This document shows, one piece after another, positions 32,958-41,588 of a stretch of DNA of 64,000 bases. Source of the DNA: JBFLVU01 sp964589625 (GTDB lineage Bacteria > Acidobacteriota > UBA4820 > DSQY01); assembly GCA_964589625.1 (NCBI GenBank), contig CAZPSH010000001.1, positions 124,001 through 188,000 of the forward strand. Reading direction: 5' to 3'. The notes below the pieces were generated by a model. It was not told the DNA's origin. It was given only the letters and a program-made list of their open reading frames with translations, and ran no database searches. A program made the translations under genes and the position numbers. How positions within the stretch are numbered: position 1 is the stretch's first letter; the number at the start of each line of letters is the position of its first letter.

Positions 32958-34499
32958 TCAGTGCCAGCCGATCTTTTCCTCGTTCTCGTAGCAGACCCGG
33001 CCGAGAATGTAGGTGGATACGAGATTGAGGTAGACCGTCACGGGTGCGAGGGCCAGGGCCCCGGCCACCGGCACCTTCCCAAGGAAGGCCCCCGCCACTC
33101 CGCCGATCACCAGCAGGGACAGCCACAGGACCACCGCGATGAAGTAGGGTCCTCCGATCCTGAAGATGATCCGGAAGATGAGGATCGGATTCAGGGCCGG
33201 AAGGACGGTGTCGAAGACGGCCACGATGGCCATGCAGATGGGCAGGTACACCAGGTAGAAAAGGCCCACGAGGAGAACGAGCACAAACAGGGGCCCCAGG
33301 GCCGCAACGATGGCTTCCTTGGATCCGGCCGCTCCGGCCATGCCCGCCATCACACCGATGCTCGCCCCCCCGACGCAGAAGAGGAGGATGACCGGGATGA
33401 GGCTGATGAGTACGACGAGAATCGTCTTGAGGAAGGTGACCACCATGTCCCAGTAGTTTGTCGCGTCAGGCCATTCGGGAAGGTCGTAGGAACCGTTGGC
33501 CACTTCGCGGATCAGGTGGATGTAAAACGTGGCCTGGACGCAGGCCAGAACGAACACGGCGGCCATCCCCACCAGGGGAGCGAACTGGCAGGGGACCTTG
33601 AGGACCTCCAGGAAGGCCATGAAAAGGAAGTAGATCCAGGCGCCCCCTTTGAAGGGCGACGCGAAGACCTGTCCCAGATCGCGGTAGAAGGGAGTCCACT
33701 TTGCCCGCCGGTGAAGCGCCGCCGTGGTTCCACCGCAGGCCGCGCAGAGAAAGACGGGCTTAACGCCCGGCTGGCCCTGCAAGGGCTTGAGGCAGGCCTC
33801 GCAAAGAAACCTCCCGCACCGGGCGCAGGTCCTTGCCGGCGGGGTGTCGGGATGGGCGTAACACCGATCCTCATCGCCGATGGCGTCGGGGGGGGGCTCC
33901 TCCGCGGCGGACGATCCCGCGGGCCGAGCCACGAGCGCCGCCAGGACCGGGATGGCGGCCACTGTTGCCCACGCCCCTCCCGTGGGCTTCACGGGCTGGT
34001 CGAGGGAAAGTCTCCCGCTTTCCGCAAGCTCCCGCATTTCCTCGTGAGTGAAGGGACCGAGTTCGCTGTCCCCCAGCTTGACGGTCCAGGTGTCGGAGGA
34101 CCCGCGCTCCTGCCGGGCCGGACTTGCGGCCCGTGGGTCTTCCAGACGGAGGCTTCCATCCCGGTGAAGAACGAGGCGGACGCCGCATCCCTTGCAGGGT
34201 CCCTTCGCCCCCGATGCCGGGAGACGCGATGGGTCCACTTCGTGGGGATGGCCGCAGGAAGGACAGCGGAAGGTGAGCCTGCCGGAGGGGGGCGGTGGAG
34301 GTTCCGGAGGCGCCAGAGAGGCCTCGACCGCCGGTCTCGCCTCCACGGGGGTCGCGCCCAGCATCCGCCCGTCCGGGAACAAGGTCATGACCGCGCCGCA
34401 CGCCCCGCAGGGGCCGCGCAGACCCTGGGGCGGAATCCGGACCTCGGGTAACGCGAAGGCCCGCCCGCAGGCATCGCACCGGAAGCGAATGCTCCCCAT
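32958..34499 (-). CDS. Zinc-ribbon/GYF_2 multi-pass membrane protein
   Basis: 513 residues with a modular amino half: two MJ0042-like zinc ribbons (RCDACGRAF with CGACGAV; RCPSCGHPHEV with CKGCGVRL), a GYF_2/DUF4339 domain (WTVKLGDSELGPFTHEEMRELAESG) and a B-box-like ribbon (CYAHPDTPPARTCARCGRFLCEACL). The carboxyl 250 residues hold about six membrane helices (WIYFLFMAFLEVLKV, LVVLISLIPVILLFCVGG, LFVLVLLVGLFYLVYLPI). Such proteins recur in Acidobacteriota and Planctomycetota without known function. AGGGGG precedes the ATG. It converges on the glycoside hydrolase gene. Confidence 0.78.
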   Translation of the reverse strand: MGSIRFRCDACGRAFALPEVRIPPQGLRGPCGACGAVMTLFPDGRMLGATPVEARPAVEASLAPPEPPPPPSGRLTFRCPSCGHPHEVDPSRLPASGAKGPCKGCGVRLVLHRDGSLRLEDPRAASPARQERGSSDTWTVKLGDSELGPFTHEEMRELAESGRLSLDQPVKPTGGAWATVAAIPVLAALVARPAGSSAAEEPPPDAIGDEDRCYAHPDTPPARTCARCGRFLCEACLKPLQGQPGVKPVFLCAACGGTTAALHRRAKWTPFYRDLGQVFASPFKGGAWIYFLFMAFLEVLKVPCQFAPLVGMAAVFVLACVQATFYIHLIREVANGSYDLPEWPDATNYWDMVVTFLKTILVVLISLIPVILLFCVGGASIGVMAGMAGAAGSKEAIVAALGPLFVLVLLVGLFYLVYLPICMAIVAVFDTVLPALNPILIFRIIFRIGGPYFIAVVLWLSLLVIGGVAGAFLGKVPVAGALALAPVTVYLNLVSTYILGRVCYENEEKIGWH

Positions 34500-34577
34500 C
34501 CCTACCCCCTGGGGCCAGAGGATAGCACAGCAGAGAGAAGGGAACACCCATGTGCACTCCCGCCCCGGCGGGAGGCT

Positions 34578-34586
34578 TGGTATAAT
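34578..34586 (+). promoter_or_regulatory. Extended -10 promoter element of the DUF1207 gene
   Basis: TGGTATAAT is a consensus -10 hexamer with the TGn extension, 53 bases before the start codon. It is the same nonamer as in front of the PiT gene. Confidence 0.6.
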
Positions 34587-34638
34587 TCGCAGGCGAACCC
34601 GGCCGAGGTCAACGAGTCGGCCGTTCCTGGAGGATCCG

Positions 34639-35790
34639 ATGCCGCGCTCCGTCTCGAGGTGGTCCTTTGTAGCAGCGGCCATGGCCGCCGCTTCCCTTCT
34701 CCTCTCCCTTGGGGTGTTTCCCGCCTCCCCGCCTTCCTCGGACGAGTTTTTAAAGGGATACCTGACCGCACTGCTCGAACGGGAGCTTGGACTGAGCCCG
34801 GAACGCTTCTCGCTTGAGGTCTCGGGTGGTGTGGCCCGAGTCCGGCTGCCGGGCGCCGACGAGGCCCTGATCCAGACCGTCGAGGAGAAACTCTCCTCGG
34901 TGCGCGACCTGGCCGATCTGGTCGTTCTGGCGACGCCTCCGTCGGCTCCGGCGGGAAAAGTGGGTCGCGCCGTCTACTCGGCGCGCGAGGCGCTGGGCCT
35001 CTCCTCCGAGTCGGCCATCTTCCCGGCCGGAGACGTTTTTCAGCCCCTCATGGCCGACGTGAAGCAGCCCCAGTTCTTCGTCGGCTTCCGCAGGTTGCGT
35101 ACCTTCGGCCAGACGCCCGATCCCGAGTTCGACACGTTCACGATGGCCGCGGTCGCCTACGGAGGCGGGTTTGGACTTTACCGCCGCCTGGGCCGCAGGC
35201 CGGGAGAAGGGCTGCAGGTGGGGCTGGACGGCGCCCTCTTCGCCCAGTTCGACATGGATGCCCCTTCCGACGATCTCCTCAACGCCGACTACACGGTGGG
35301 CATCCCCATCACCTACCGCGAGCGGGGCTTCTCGGCGCGGCTGAGGGTCTACCATCAGAGTTCTCACCTCGGAGACGAGTTCCTCCTGCATTACCGACCC
35401 GATCGGATCAACCTTTCTTACGAGGGGATCCAGCTCACGCTATCGGGGGAAAACGGGCCCTGGAGACTCTACGGCGGAGGAGAATGGCTCTTGACCCGGG
35501 ACCCTCACGACCTGCACCGCGGGTCCCTGCAGACGGGACTCGAATTCCGAAGTGCGGATCCCCTGCTCTGGGGCGGCCGTCCCGTCGCGGCCATGGACGT
35601 GAAGAGTTACGGGGAGAACCGCTGGACCCCCAGCTACAGCGTTCGGGCGGGACTCGAATTCGGCCCCGCGGACCCCGCTCGCCGACACTTGAGGCTTATG
35701 GCCGAAGGATACCGGGGCTTCGCCCCCTACGGGCAGTTCTATCAGGAGAAGGTGGAGTACCTCGGGGTGGCCGTCACCTTCACCTACTGA
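34639..35790 (+). CDS. DUF1207 outer-membrane beta-barrel protein
   Basis: 383 residues. A signal peptide (FVAAAMAAASLLLSLGVFPAS) is followed by a BON-like stretch (LPGADEALIQTVEEKLSSVRDLADLVVLA) and, from about residue 130, a barrel with the DUF1207 motif FSARLRVYHQSSHLGDEFLL. The terminal residue is aromatic after alternating strands (EYLGVAVTFTY), as in barrel insertion signals. Function is not known. GGAGG lies before the ATG. Its stop overlaps the convergent hydrolase gene by seven bases. Confidence 0.8.
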   Translation: MPRSVSRWSFVAAAMAAASLLLSLGVFPASPPSSDEFLKGYLTALLERELGLSPERFSLEVSGGVARVRLPGADEALIQTVEEKLSSVRDLADLVVLATPPSAPAGKVGRAVYSAREALGLSSESAIFPAGDVFQPLMADVKQPQFFVGFRRLRTFGQTPDPEFDTFTMAAVAYGGGFGLYRRLGRRPGEGLQVGLDGALFAQFDMDAPSDDLLNADYTVGIPITYRERGFSARLRVYHQSSHLGDEFLLHYRPDRINLSYEGIQLTLSGENGPWRLYGGGEWLLTRDPHDLHRGSLQTGLEFRSADPLLWGGRPVAAMDVKSYGENRWTPSYSVRAGLEFGPADPARRHLRLMAEGYRGFAPYGQFYQEKVEYLGVAVTFTY

Positions 35791-36566
35791 CCGAGGACTT
35801 CCGAGAGAAAGTCCCTCATGGCCTCCCAGGACCTCCGGTCGGCCCGCGCGTCGTAGGCCGCCCCCTTCGATGGGTCTGTGCCCGCCCCGGGGTCCGTGAA
35901 GGCATGAACTGCCCCTCCGTAAGCCGTTACCTGCCAGTCGGCGCCCGACTGGCGCATCTCCTCCTCGAAGGCGGCCACCTGAGCCGGAGGCACCCAAGGA
36001 TCGTCCCCGCCGTGGAGAACTAGAATCGAGGCCCGGATCGACCCGTGGGACGCCGGTGAGGGCGTATCGAGGCCGCCGTGGAAGGAGACCACGCCCCTCA
36101 GCCCCGCCCCGCTCCGAGCCAGTTCCAGGACACCGGTCCCACCAAAGCAGTAGCCGATGGCTGCAATCCGCGTCCGGTCCACTCCCGGGTCGCCCCGGAG
36201 GCATTCGAGGGCGGCGCCCAGCCTTCGTCGATACAGAGATCTGTCCTTCTTGTAGACGCCCGCCAATGCGCCCGCCTCCTGGGGCGTCGAGGCGCGAACG
36301 CCTATTCCGTAGACGTCCGCGCAAAGCACGACGTAACCGAGGCGGGCGAGTTCCTCGGCCCTTCCTTTCTCGAAGCCCGTCAACCCCTTCCACTGGTGGA
36401 CGACCAGAATGCCGGGCCGGGCCCCCCTCACATCGACGTCGGCCACACGATAGCCTTCAAGGACCGTCTCTCCTTCCCTGTATTCGACGATCGCGCCACG
36501 TACCTCGGCTCCTGACCGGAGGGCCACCGAAAGAGCCACCGCCGCCGCGAAAACGAAACGTCTCAT
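35784..36566 (-). CDS. Exported dienelactone hydrolase family protein
   Basis: 260 residues with a signal peptide (FVFAAAVALSVALRSGA). The alpha/beta hydrolase triad is visible: nucleophile cysteine in AAIGYCFGGTGVLELA, aspartate in LVLHGGDDPWVPPAQ and histidine in YGGAVHAFTDPGAG. A glutamate-type VVHQWKGLTGFEKGRAEELARLGY segment is typical of the family. Probable substrates are lactones or esters. Cys rather than Ser as nucleophile supports DLH over general esterases. Confidence 0.88.
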   Translation of the reverse strand: MRRFVFAAAVALSVALRSGAEVRGAIVEYREGETVLEGYRVADVDVRGARPGILVVHQWKGLTGFEKGRAEELARLGYVVLCADVYGIGVRASTPQEAGALAGVYKKDRSLYRRRLGAALECLRGDPGVDRTRIAAIGYCFGGTGVLELARSGAGLRGVVSFHGGLDTPSPASHGSIRASILVLHGGDDPWVPPAQVAAFEEEMRQSGADWQVTAYGGAVHAFTDPGAGTDPSKGAAYDARADRRSWEAMRDFLSEVLGQ

Positions 36567-36667
36567 GTGTGCCTCCCAAACGGTAACGCTGGGGCGTGGG
36601 ATCGCTATTTCGAGGGGTGGCGGCTCCCTCGGGGATCGGCGGATCTTCCCGGCGGACCTCACTTGCT

Positions 36668-36900
36668 TCAAGACCGCGACTCCTTGGCCAGCGCGGCGCC
36701 CAGCAGGGCCAAGGAGACCCTGGCAATCGGCGAGGTTGAGGACGGGCCCAGAAGGAACCACAGGCCAGCGGAGCCCGAGGTCGCGGGGAGGGCCCTGGCC
36801 TCCCGACACGCCGTTTTCGATCCTGCCGGACGGCTACGGCTACGAGGCGGGCCATCCCCACGACCACGGAGATGAAAGCGAGGGGCACGCGAGATTCCAT
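36668..36900 (-). pseudogene. Possible frameshifted small membrane protein
   Basis: Two minus-strand frames joined near 36800 give a plausible two-helix protein of about 75 residues: ESRVPLAFISVVVGMARLVAVAV in one, then AGLWFLLGPSSTSPIARVSLALLGAALAKESRS and a stop in the other. No family is recognised and no strong ribosome site is seen. The rest of the 424-base gap between the hydrolase and hutU holds only the hutU promoter candidate TATACT at 36958-36963. Confidence 0.3.
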
Positions 36901-36990
36901 GACTGACCACTTCGTCGAGAAGGACACGGGCCTTTCGCGGCCAGGTCCTCGCGGCTGTATACTTCAGCCTTCAGGGAGGGGACCGATTCC

Positions 36991-39000
36991 ATGGCCACGA
37001 GATTTGAACTCGATTTCGACGCGCTTCCGCCAAAGAGAACCTTCGATCCCGGCGTCCGACGAGCGCCAAGTCGGGGCTTTCGCTTGAACCGAAAGGACGC
37101 CGAAACGGCCTTGAAGAACGCCCTGCGCTACGTCCCCGCCCGCTTCCACGACGAGCTGGCGCCCGAATTCATGGAGGAACTGCTCACCCGGGGCCGCATC
37201 TATGGATACCGCTTCCGCCCCGAGGGAAGGATCTACGGGCGTCCCATCCAAGAATACCCGGGAAGGATTCTGGACGCCCAAGGCATTCAGGTCATGATCG
37301 ACAACAACCTCGATTTCGAGGTGGCCCTCTACCCCTACGAACTGGTCACCTACGGCGAGACGGGACAGGTTTGCCAGAACTGGATGCAGTACCTTCTCAT
37401 AAAGAAGTACCTCGCCGAAATGGACGAAAACCAGACCCTCGTGGTCTCGTCGGGGCACCCCGTGGGCCTTTTCCCCAGCCGCCCCGAGGCGCCGAGGGCC
37501 ATCCTGACCAACGGGCTCATGGTGGGGATGTTCGACACGCCCGATGAGTTTCACCGCCTAGCGGCGATGGGGTGCGTGAATTACGGCCAGATGACGGCGG
37601 GGGGCTGGATGTACATCGGTCCCCAGGGCATCGTCCACGGCACCTACATCACCCTCCTGAACGCGGGGCGCCTCTACCTGGGCATTCCTCAGGATGGGGA
37701 CCTCCGCGGCCACCTCTTCCTGACCTCCGGCTTGGGCGGGATGTCCGGCGCCCAGCCCAAGGCGGCCGATATCGCCGGCGCCGTCTCGGTTACCGCCGAG
37801 GTGGACGCCAGCCGAATCGAGACCCGGCACCGGCAGGGGTGGGTTGGGCGCGTCTCCGGCGATCTGGCGGAGATCGAAGCCTGGGTGCATGATGCCCTCT
37901 CCAGAAAGGAGCCCCTGTCCATCGCCTACCACGGCAACGTAGTGGACATGCTGGAGTACGCCGATGCCCACGCTTGGCCGGCGGAACTTCTCTCGGACCA
38001 GACCTCGTGCCACGCCGTGTACGAGGGCGGCTACTGCCCCGCGGGACTCACCTACGAGGAGGCAACGACTCTCCTCAAGGACGATTTCTCTTCCTTCAAG
38101 AAACGGGTGGACGAGAGCCTCCTGCGGCACTTCCGCGTTCTCAAGCGCCTGACCGCAAAGGGTTCGCGGTTCTGGGACTACGGAAACTCGTTCATGAAAG
38201 CCGTGTTCGACGCGGGCGCAAGGGAGATTTCGAGAAACGCCGTCGATACCAACGATGGATTTATCTGGCCCTCCTACGTGGAGGACATCATGGGGCCCAT
38301 GTGCTTCGATTTCGGGTACGGCCCTTTCCGGTGGGTCTGCCTGAGCGGAAAGCCGGAGGACTTGGACAGGACCGACGCCGCGGCGGCCTCGTGCATCGAT
38401 CCGAATCGCCGCGGCCAGGACCGTGACAACTTCAATTGGGTCAAGAACGCCAAGAAGAACCGTCTCGTCGTCGGCACCCAGGCCCGCATCCTCTACACCG
38501 ACGCCGAAGGCCGCGTCCGAATCGCCCTCGCCTTCAACGCGATGGTCCGCAGGGGCGAGATCGGTCCCGTCATCCTTGGCCGTGACCACCATGACACGCA
38601 AGGCACGGACTCCCCCTTCCGGGAGACGGCGGACATCTACGACGGGTCCGCTCTCACTTCCGACATGGCCCACCAGTGCTTTGCCGGCAACGTGGCGAGG
38701 GGGATGACCTACGTGGTCCTGAGCAACGGTGGGGGCGTGGGCACGGGCAAGTGCTTCAACGGCGGGAACGGGATCCTGCTGGACGGATCCGAGCGCATCG
38801 ACCGGGTGGTCTCCTCAGGCCTGGACTGGGACGTCATGGGCGGCGTCGCCCGCCGGGCCTGGGCCCGCAATCCAAACGCCGTGGAGACGGCTCGGCTTTG
38901 GAACGAGAGGCTCTCCGAAAAGGGCCACATCACCGAGCCGGCCCTCGCCGACGAGGGGCTCGTGCGCCAAGTCGCTGCAAAGGCCTTCGGAGAAGCCTAG
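36991..39000 (+). CDS. hutU: Urocanate hydratase, long form
   Basis: Urocanase adds water to urocanate using tightly bound NAD+ as electrophile, the second step of histidine breakdown. At 669 residues it is longer than the about 555-residue bacterial type and resembles the longer type seen in eukaryotes and some bacteria. Motifs: QVMIDNNLDFEVA, GQMTAGGWMYIGPQGIVHGT, GGMSGAQPKAA, the conserved SCHAVYEGGYCPAGLTY and, near 600, VVLSNGGGVGTGKCFNGGNG. No hutH, hutI or hutG is adjacent. A TATACT hexamer lies 28 bases before the ATG. Confidence 0.95.
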   Translation: MATRFELDFDALPPKRTFDPGVRRAPSRGFRLNRKDAETALKNALRYVPARFHDELAPEFMEELLTRGRIYGYRFRPEGRIYGRPIQEYPGRILDAQGIQVMIDNNLDFEVALYPYELVTYGETGQVCQNWMQYLLIKKYLAEMDENQTLVVSSGHPVGLFPSRPEAPRAILTNGLMVGMFDTPDEFHRLAAMGCVNYGQMTAGGWMYIGPQGIVHGTYITLLNAGRLYLGIPQDGDLRGHLFLTSGLGGMSGAQPKAADIAGAVSVTAEVDASRIETRHRQGWVGRVSGDLAEIEAWVHDALSRKEPLSIAYHGNVVDMLEYADAHAWPAELLSDQTSCHAVYEGGYCPAGLTYEEATTLLKDDFSSFKKRVDESLLRHFRVLKRLTAKGSRFWDYGNSFMKAVFDAGAREISRNAVDTNDGFIWPSYVEDIMGPMCFDFGYGPFRWVCLSGKPEDLDRTDAAAASCIDPNRRGQDRDNFNWVKNAKKNRLVVGTQARILYTDAEGRVRIALAFNAMVRRGEIGPVILGRDHHDTQGTDSPFRETADIYDGSALTSDMAHQCFAGNVARGMTYVVLSNGGGVGTGKCFNGGNGILLDGSERIDRVVSSGLDWDVMGGVARRAWARNPNAVETARLWNERLSEKGHITEPALADEGLVRQVAAKAFGEA

Positions 39001-39227
39001 CTTCGCCGCGTCTCCGACACGGCTTGCATCCGCACGGCAGATTACAGGGAAGGCAGGTCCGTGTGACGCTTCTGGGCGGCCACCTCGGAAACGGAGTCAG
39101 TCCCGGTGGCATCCTCCCGTCGCCCGTCCATGTCCATGCAAGATCCGAATCTAAGGCCTCCGGCCTGTTCGCCCCCCCCGGGATCGCCCGCCTTAGGGAT
39201 GCGCGGGTCCGTTTGGAGGGCGATCTG
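39001..39227. other. Gap between hutU and the PiT promoter
   Basis: No coding frame or clear terminator is recognisable in these 227 bases. Confidence 0.5.
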
Positions 39228-39236
39228 TGGTATAAT
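39228..39236 (+). promoter_or_regulatory. Extended -10 promoter of the PiT gene
   Basis: TGGTATAAT: a consensus -10 with TGn extension; the -35 region (TCCGTT at 17 bases) is poor. Transcription would start near 39243, leaving an unusually long leader of about 147 nt. Confidence 0.65.
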
Positions 39237-39250
39237 TTCGACTTTAACAT

Positions 39251-39332
39251 GGGACAGGGGGGCGCAGGGTCTTCCTCAACCCGACAGAACTTTGGTTGAT
39301 TCGCAGCCCCCAGGGGTGCAGGAGCCTGTCCC
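39251..39332 (+). promoter_or_regulatory. Structured 5' leader upstream of the PiT gene
   Basis: GGGACAGG at 39251-39258 pairs perfectly with CCTGTCCC at 39325-39332. The enclosed 66 bases contain a hairpin (CAACC with GGTTG) flanked by CGCAGGG and CGCAGCCCCC segments. The architecture recalls a riboswitch, with loose resemblance to the c-di-GMP-I (GEMM) core, but I cannot match a family. A 16-codon frame (ATG at 39249) overlaps it and could be a leader peptide instead. Confidence 0.4.
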
Positions 39333-39389
39333 GTCCGCTCGCGGGGCCCGAGATCGAGGCTTCCCGAACCTGGAAGCGCGGGAGTGAAG

Positions 39390-40400
39390 ATGAACTCCAT
39401 GGTCATGATCGTGGCCATTGTGGCCCTCGCCCTGATCTATGACCTCAGCAACGGCTGGAATGACTCGGCCAACGCCATCGCCACGGTCGTCTCCACCCGG
39501 GTGCTGTCGCCTTCTCAGGCAGTACTCTTCGGAGTGGCCCTCAATTTCATCGGGGCGCTCTTCAGTTCCGAGGTTGCGAAGACCGTCGGACGTGACATCG
39601 CGGACCCCCGCCTTCTCACGGGGGCCACCTTTCTGGCCGCCGTCCTGGTCTCCCCAATCTGGATTACGCTGTGCACGATTCGGGGCCTGCCCATCAGTTG
39701 TTCCCACTCCCTTCTCGGCGGGCTCATCGGTGCCGTGCTCGCGACGACTGGACTCGAAGGATTGAAGGCCAAGGGCATCAAGAAGATCGTCTTCGGCATC
39801 GGCACCTCCCCCTTCCTTGGCTTCCTTTTCGGCGCAATCATCTTCGTACTGGTGATGTGGATCGTCAGGCGTTGGCACCCGGCCACGGTGGGCCGCCTCT
39901 TTGGGAAGCTCCAGCTCCTGTCAGCCGGTGCCATGGCCTTCAGCCACGGAACGGGCGATGCCCAGAAGGCGATGGGCATCATCACAGGCGCCCTACTTTC
40001 CGCGAATCTGATCTCCCTGGGTCCCGAAGGGGAAATGCAAATTCCGATCTGGGTACGCATTCTGTGCGCCTCCATGATGGCCATCGGTACCGCCGTCGGA
40101 GGCTGGCGGGTCATGAAGACCCTCGGCATGAAGCTGGCCCATCTCCGGCCGCACCAGGGTTTCGCGGCGGAGACTGCCGCGGCTACAACCATCCTGCTGA
40201 ACACCCTTACAGGAGTTCCGATTTCCACCACGCATTCCATTACCGGGGCCATAGCGGGCGTGGGAGCGGCCCAAGGCGTCAGGTTCGTGAAGTGGGGAAT
40301 CGGCGCCAAGATCGTATTTGCATGGATCGTGACCTTCCCTGCATGCATCGCGGGGGGCGCCCTCACCTTCATGCTCTTCCAGTTCATCGGAATCGCCTGA
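39390..40400 (+). CDS. pit: PiT family inorganic phosphate transporter
   Basis: 336-residue inner-membrane symporter. The two PiT signature repeats are present: LIYDLSNGWNDSANAIATVVSTRVL at the start and SAGAMAFSHGTGDAQKAMGII near residue 190; GLPISCSHSLLGGLIG and GVPISTTHSITGAIAGVGA are the paired re-entrant motifs. About ten membrane segments are visible. The ATG at 39390 after GGGAGTGA is preferred to the GTG at 39384. The usual DUF47 partner is not adjacent but occurs at 27.5 kb. Confidence 0.94.
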   Translation: MNSMVMIVAIVALALIYDLSNGWNDSANAIATVVSTRVLSPSQAVLFGVALNFIGALFSSEVAKTVGRDIADPRLLTGATFLAAVLVSPIWITLCTIRGLPISCSHSLLGGLIGAVLATTGLEGLKAKGIKKIVFGIGTSPFLGFLFGAIIFVLVMWIVRRWHPATVGRLFGKLQLLSAGAMAFSHGTGDAQKAMGIITGALLSANLISLGPEGEMQIPIWVRILCASMMAIGTAVGGWRVMKTLGMKLAHLRPHQGFAAETAAATTILLNTLTGVPISTTHSITGAIAGVGAAQGVRFVKWGIGAKIVFAWIVTFPACIAGGALTFMLFQFIGIA

Positions 40401-40481
40401 GCGGGGAGGATCGACACCAGGCTGAACGCCGGGGAGGCCCAAAGGCCCGGGCTCCGACCCCCTCTCACCGCAACCTGTGGC

Positions 40482-40510
40482 TTGACTTGTTGACCGGGGT
40501 ATGCTAACCT
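40482..40510 (+). promoter_or_regulatory. Promoter of the cold-shock gene
   Basis: TTGACT at 40482-40487 and TAACCT at 40505-40510 are separated by 17 bases. The leader of about 55 nt before the GTG start may carry cold-responsive structure, as in csp genes generally. Confidence 0.5.
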
Positions 40511-40571
40511 CTCTTCGCACACCCTAGCAAATAGTTTGTTTCGGTGGATGTATCAGACCAAGGAGTACAAA

Positions 40572-40778
40572 GTGGTAAACGGAATCGTGAAGTGGTTCGA
40601 CGAGAAAAAGGGTTACGGCTTCATCACGGTCGACGGCGGCAAGGATGCCTTCGTCCATCACAGCAACATCGTGGGTGAGGGCTTCAAGACTCTCGCCGAG
40701 GGCCAGAAGGTCACCCTCGAAGTGACACAGGGCCAGAAGGGCCCCCAGGCGGAGCAGGTCCGCGTTGCAAACGACTGA
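40572..40778 (+). CDS. Cold-shock protein, CspA family
   Basis: 68 residues, one cold-shock domain: NGIVKWFDEKKGYGFITVDGG contains RNP1 (KGYGFITV), and DAFVHHSNI is RNP2. It binds single-stranded RNA/DNA and acts as an RNA chaperone. The GTG at 40572 follows AAGGAG and gives the family N-terminus (VVNGIVKWF); the 12 extra codons of the longer frame are rejected. It is monocistronic, between its own promoter and terminator. Confidence 0.95.
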   Translation: MVNGIVKWFDEKKGYGFITVDGGKDAFVHHSNIVGEGFKTLAEGQKVTLEVTQGQKGPQAEQVRVAND

Positions 40779-40805
40779 CCTGCCCGTCAGCGATGCACGA
40801 GTAGA

Positions 40806-40827
40806 GGGGCCTTCGGGCCCCTTTTTT
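40806..40827 (+). terminator. Intrinsic terminator of the cold-shock gene
   Basis: GGGGCC, a TTCG tetraloop, GGCCCC and six Ts: a textbook rho-independent terminator 27 bases after the stop codon. Confidence 0.96.
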
Positions 40828-40904
40828 CGTGCCCGACGGCAGGCTTGACCGGGGCTGTGGAGGAAGGAACCGTCCTTGCGAAAACTTCTCGAGGAAGGCA
40901 AGGG

Positions 40905-41388
40905 CCAAGGATTAAGGACACCGCCCCTGCGCTCCGATAGGGGAGGAACCTCGATCACCCTTCCTTGAAGACGATTCCTGAGCGAGGGGTCCCAGGAGCC
41001 CGACACCTCCGCCCTGTGGCCTTCCGCGGTCGCCGTCGCGAGGAGGCGGACCCTTGGAAGGGAGGTCTCCCCTCCGTCCCCCAGTCCATCGAGGAAATCG
41101 GCGAGGGAGCGCTGTACACCCAGGGGCATTCGCTCCAGTCACCGCAGGACCGGCGTCCCCCGGTGGGCGGCGTGCGCCGCGCCGAAGACCTCGAGGAAAT
41201 CCCTCCCCTTCCCCGTCCCCCAGACGCACCTCGACGATTCCGGACAAGACCGCGTAAAGGGCGCGCACCCGGTCGCCCCGTTTCAGAAGAACGGTCCCGG
41301 CCGTCCAGGCCTCGGCCTTTCCCTTTCGCTCGAGGTAGTCGAGCGCCATCCCGTCCAAAGTCTAGGTCGGATCGATCTCTGAATTCAT
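40905..41388 (-). pseudogene. Wrecked cyclic-nucleotide-domain/sigma-54 activator gene
   Basis: From an ATG at 41388 after AAAAGGG, the frame meets a TAG at 41362-41364, then continues as GMALDYLERKGKAEAWTAGTVLLKRGDRVRALYAVLSG-type cyclic-nucleotide-binding sequence up to VEVRLGDG. In other frames follow MPLGVQRSLADFLDGLGDG and LPRVRLLATATAEGHRAEV, with RNRLQGRVIEVPPLSERR, which match the middle of a sigma-54 AAA+ activator. Walker A, GAFTGA and the DNA-binding domain are absent. So there is a nonsense codon, two or more frame breaks and deletion of most of the ATPase. Confidence 0.65.
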
Positions 41389-41588
41389 GGAGCCCTTTTC
41401 GCGCAGCGGCTTCCCAGTCACCACGGCGGGCACTCGGCGGGAGGCACGCCCCATTCCTCTCGTTGGGGAAACCAGATGGCCGCGGAGTGCGTAGTTTGAT
41501 ATCTTTGGAACGCGCATGATACGGGATCGGCGTTTCACCCCTTATGACCTGGCCGGGCCGTTTCCTTTTGGCCGCTGAAGGAGAGCCC

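Noticed and set aside
39249..39299. 16-codon leader peptide before the PiT gene
   Set aside because: It lacks a ribosome site and any codon bias suggesting attenuation; kept only as an alternative to the RNA-structure reading.
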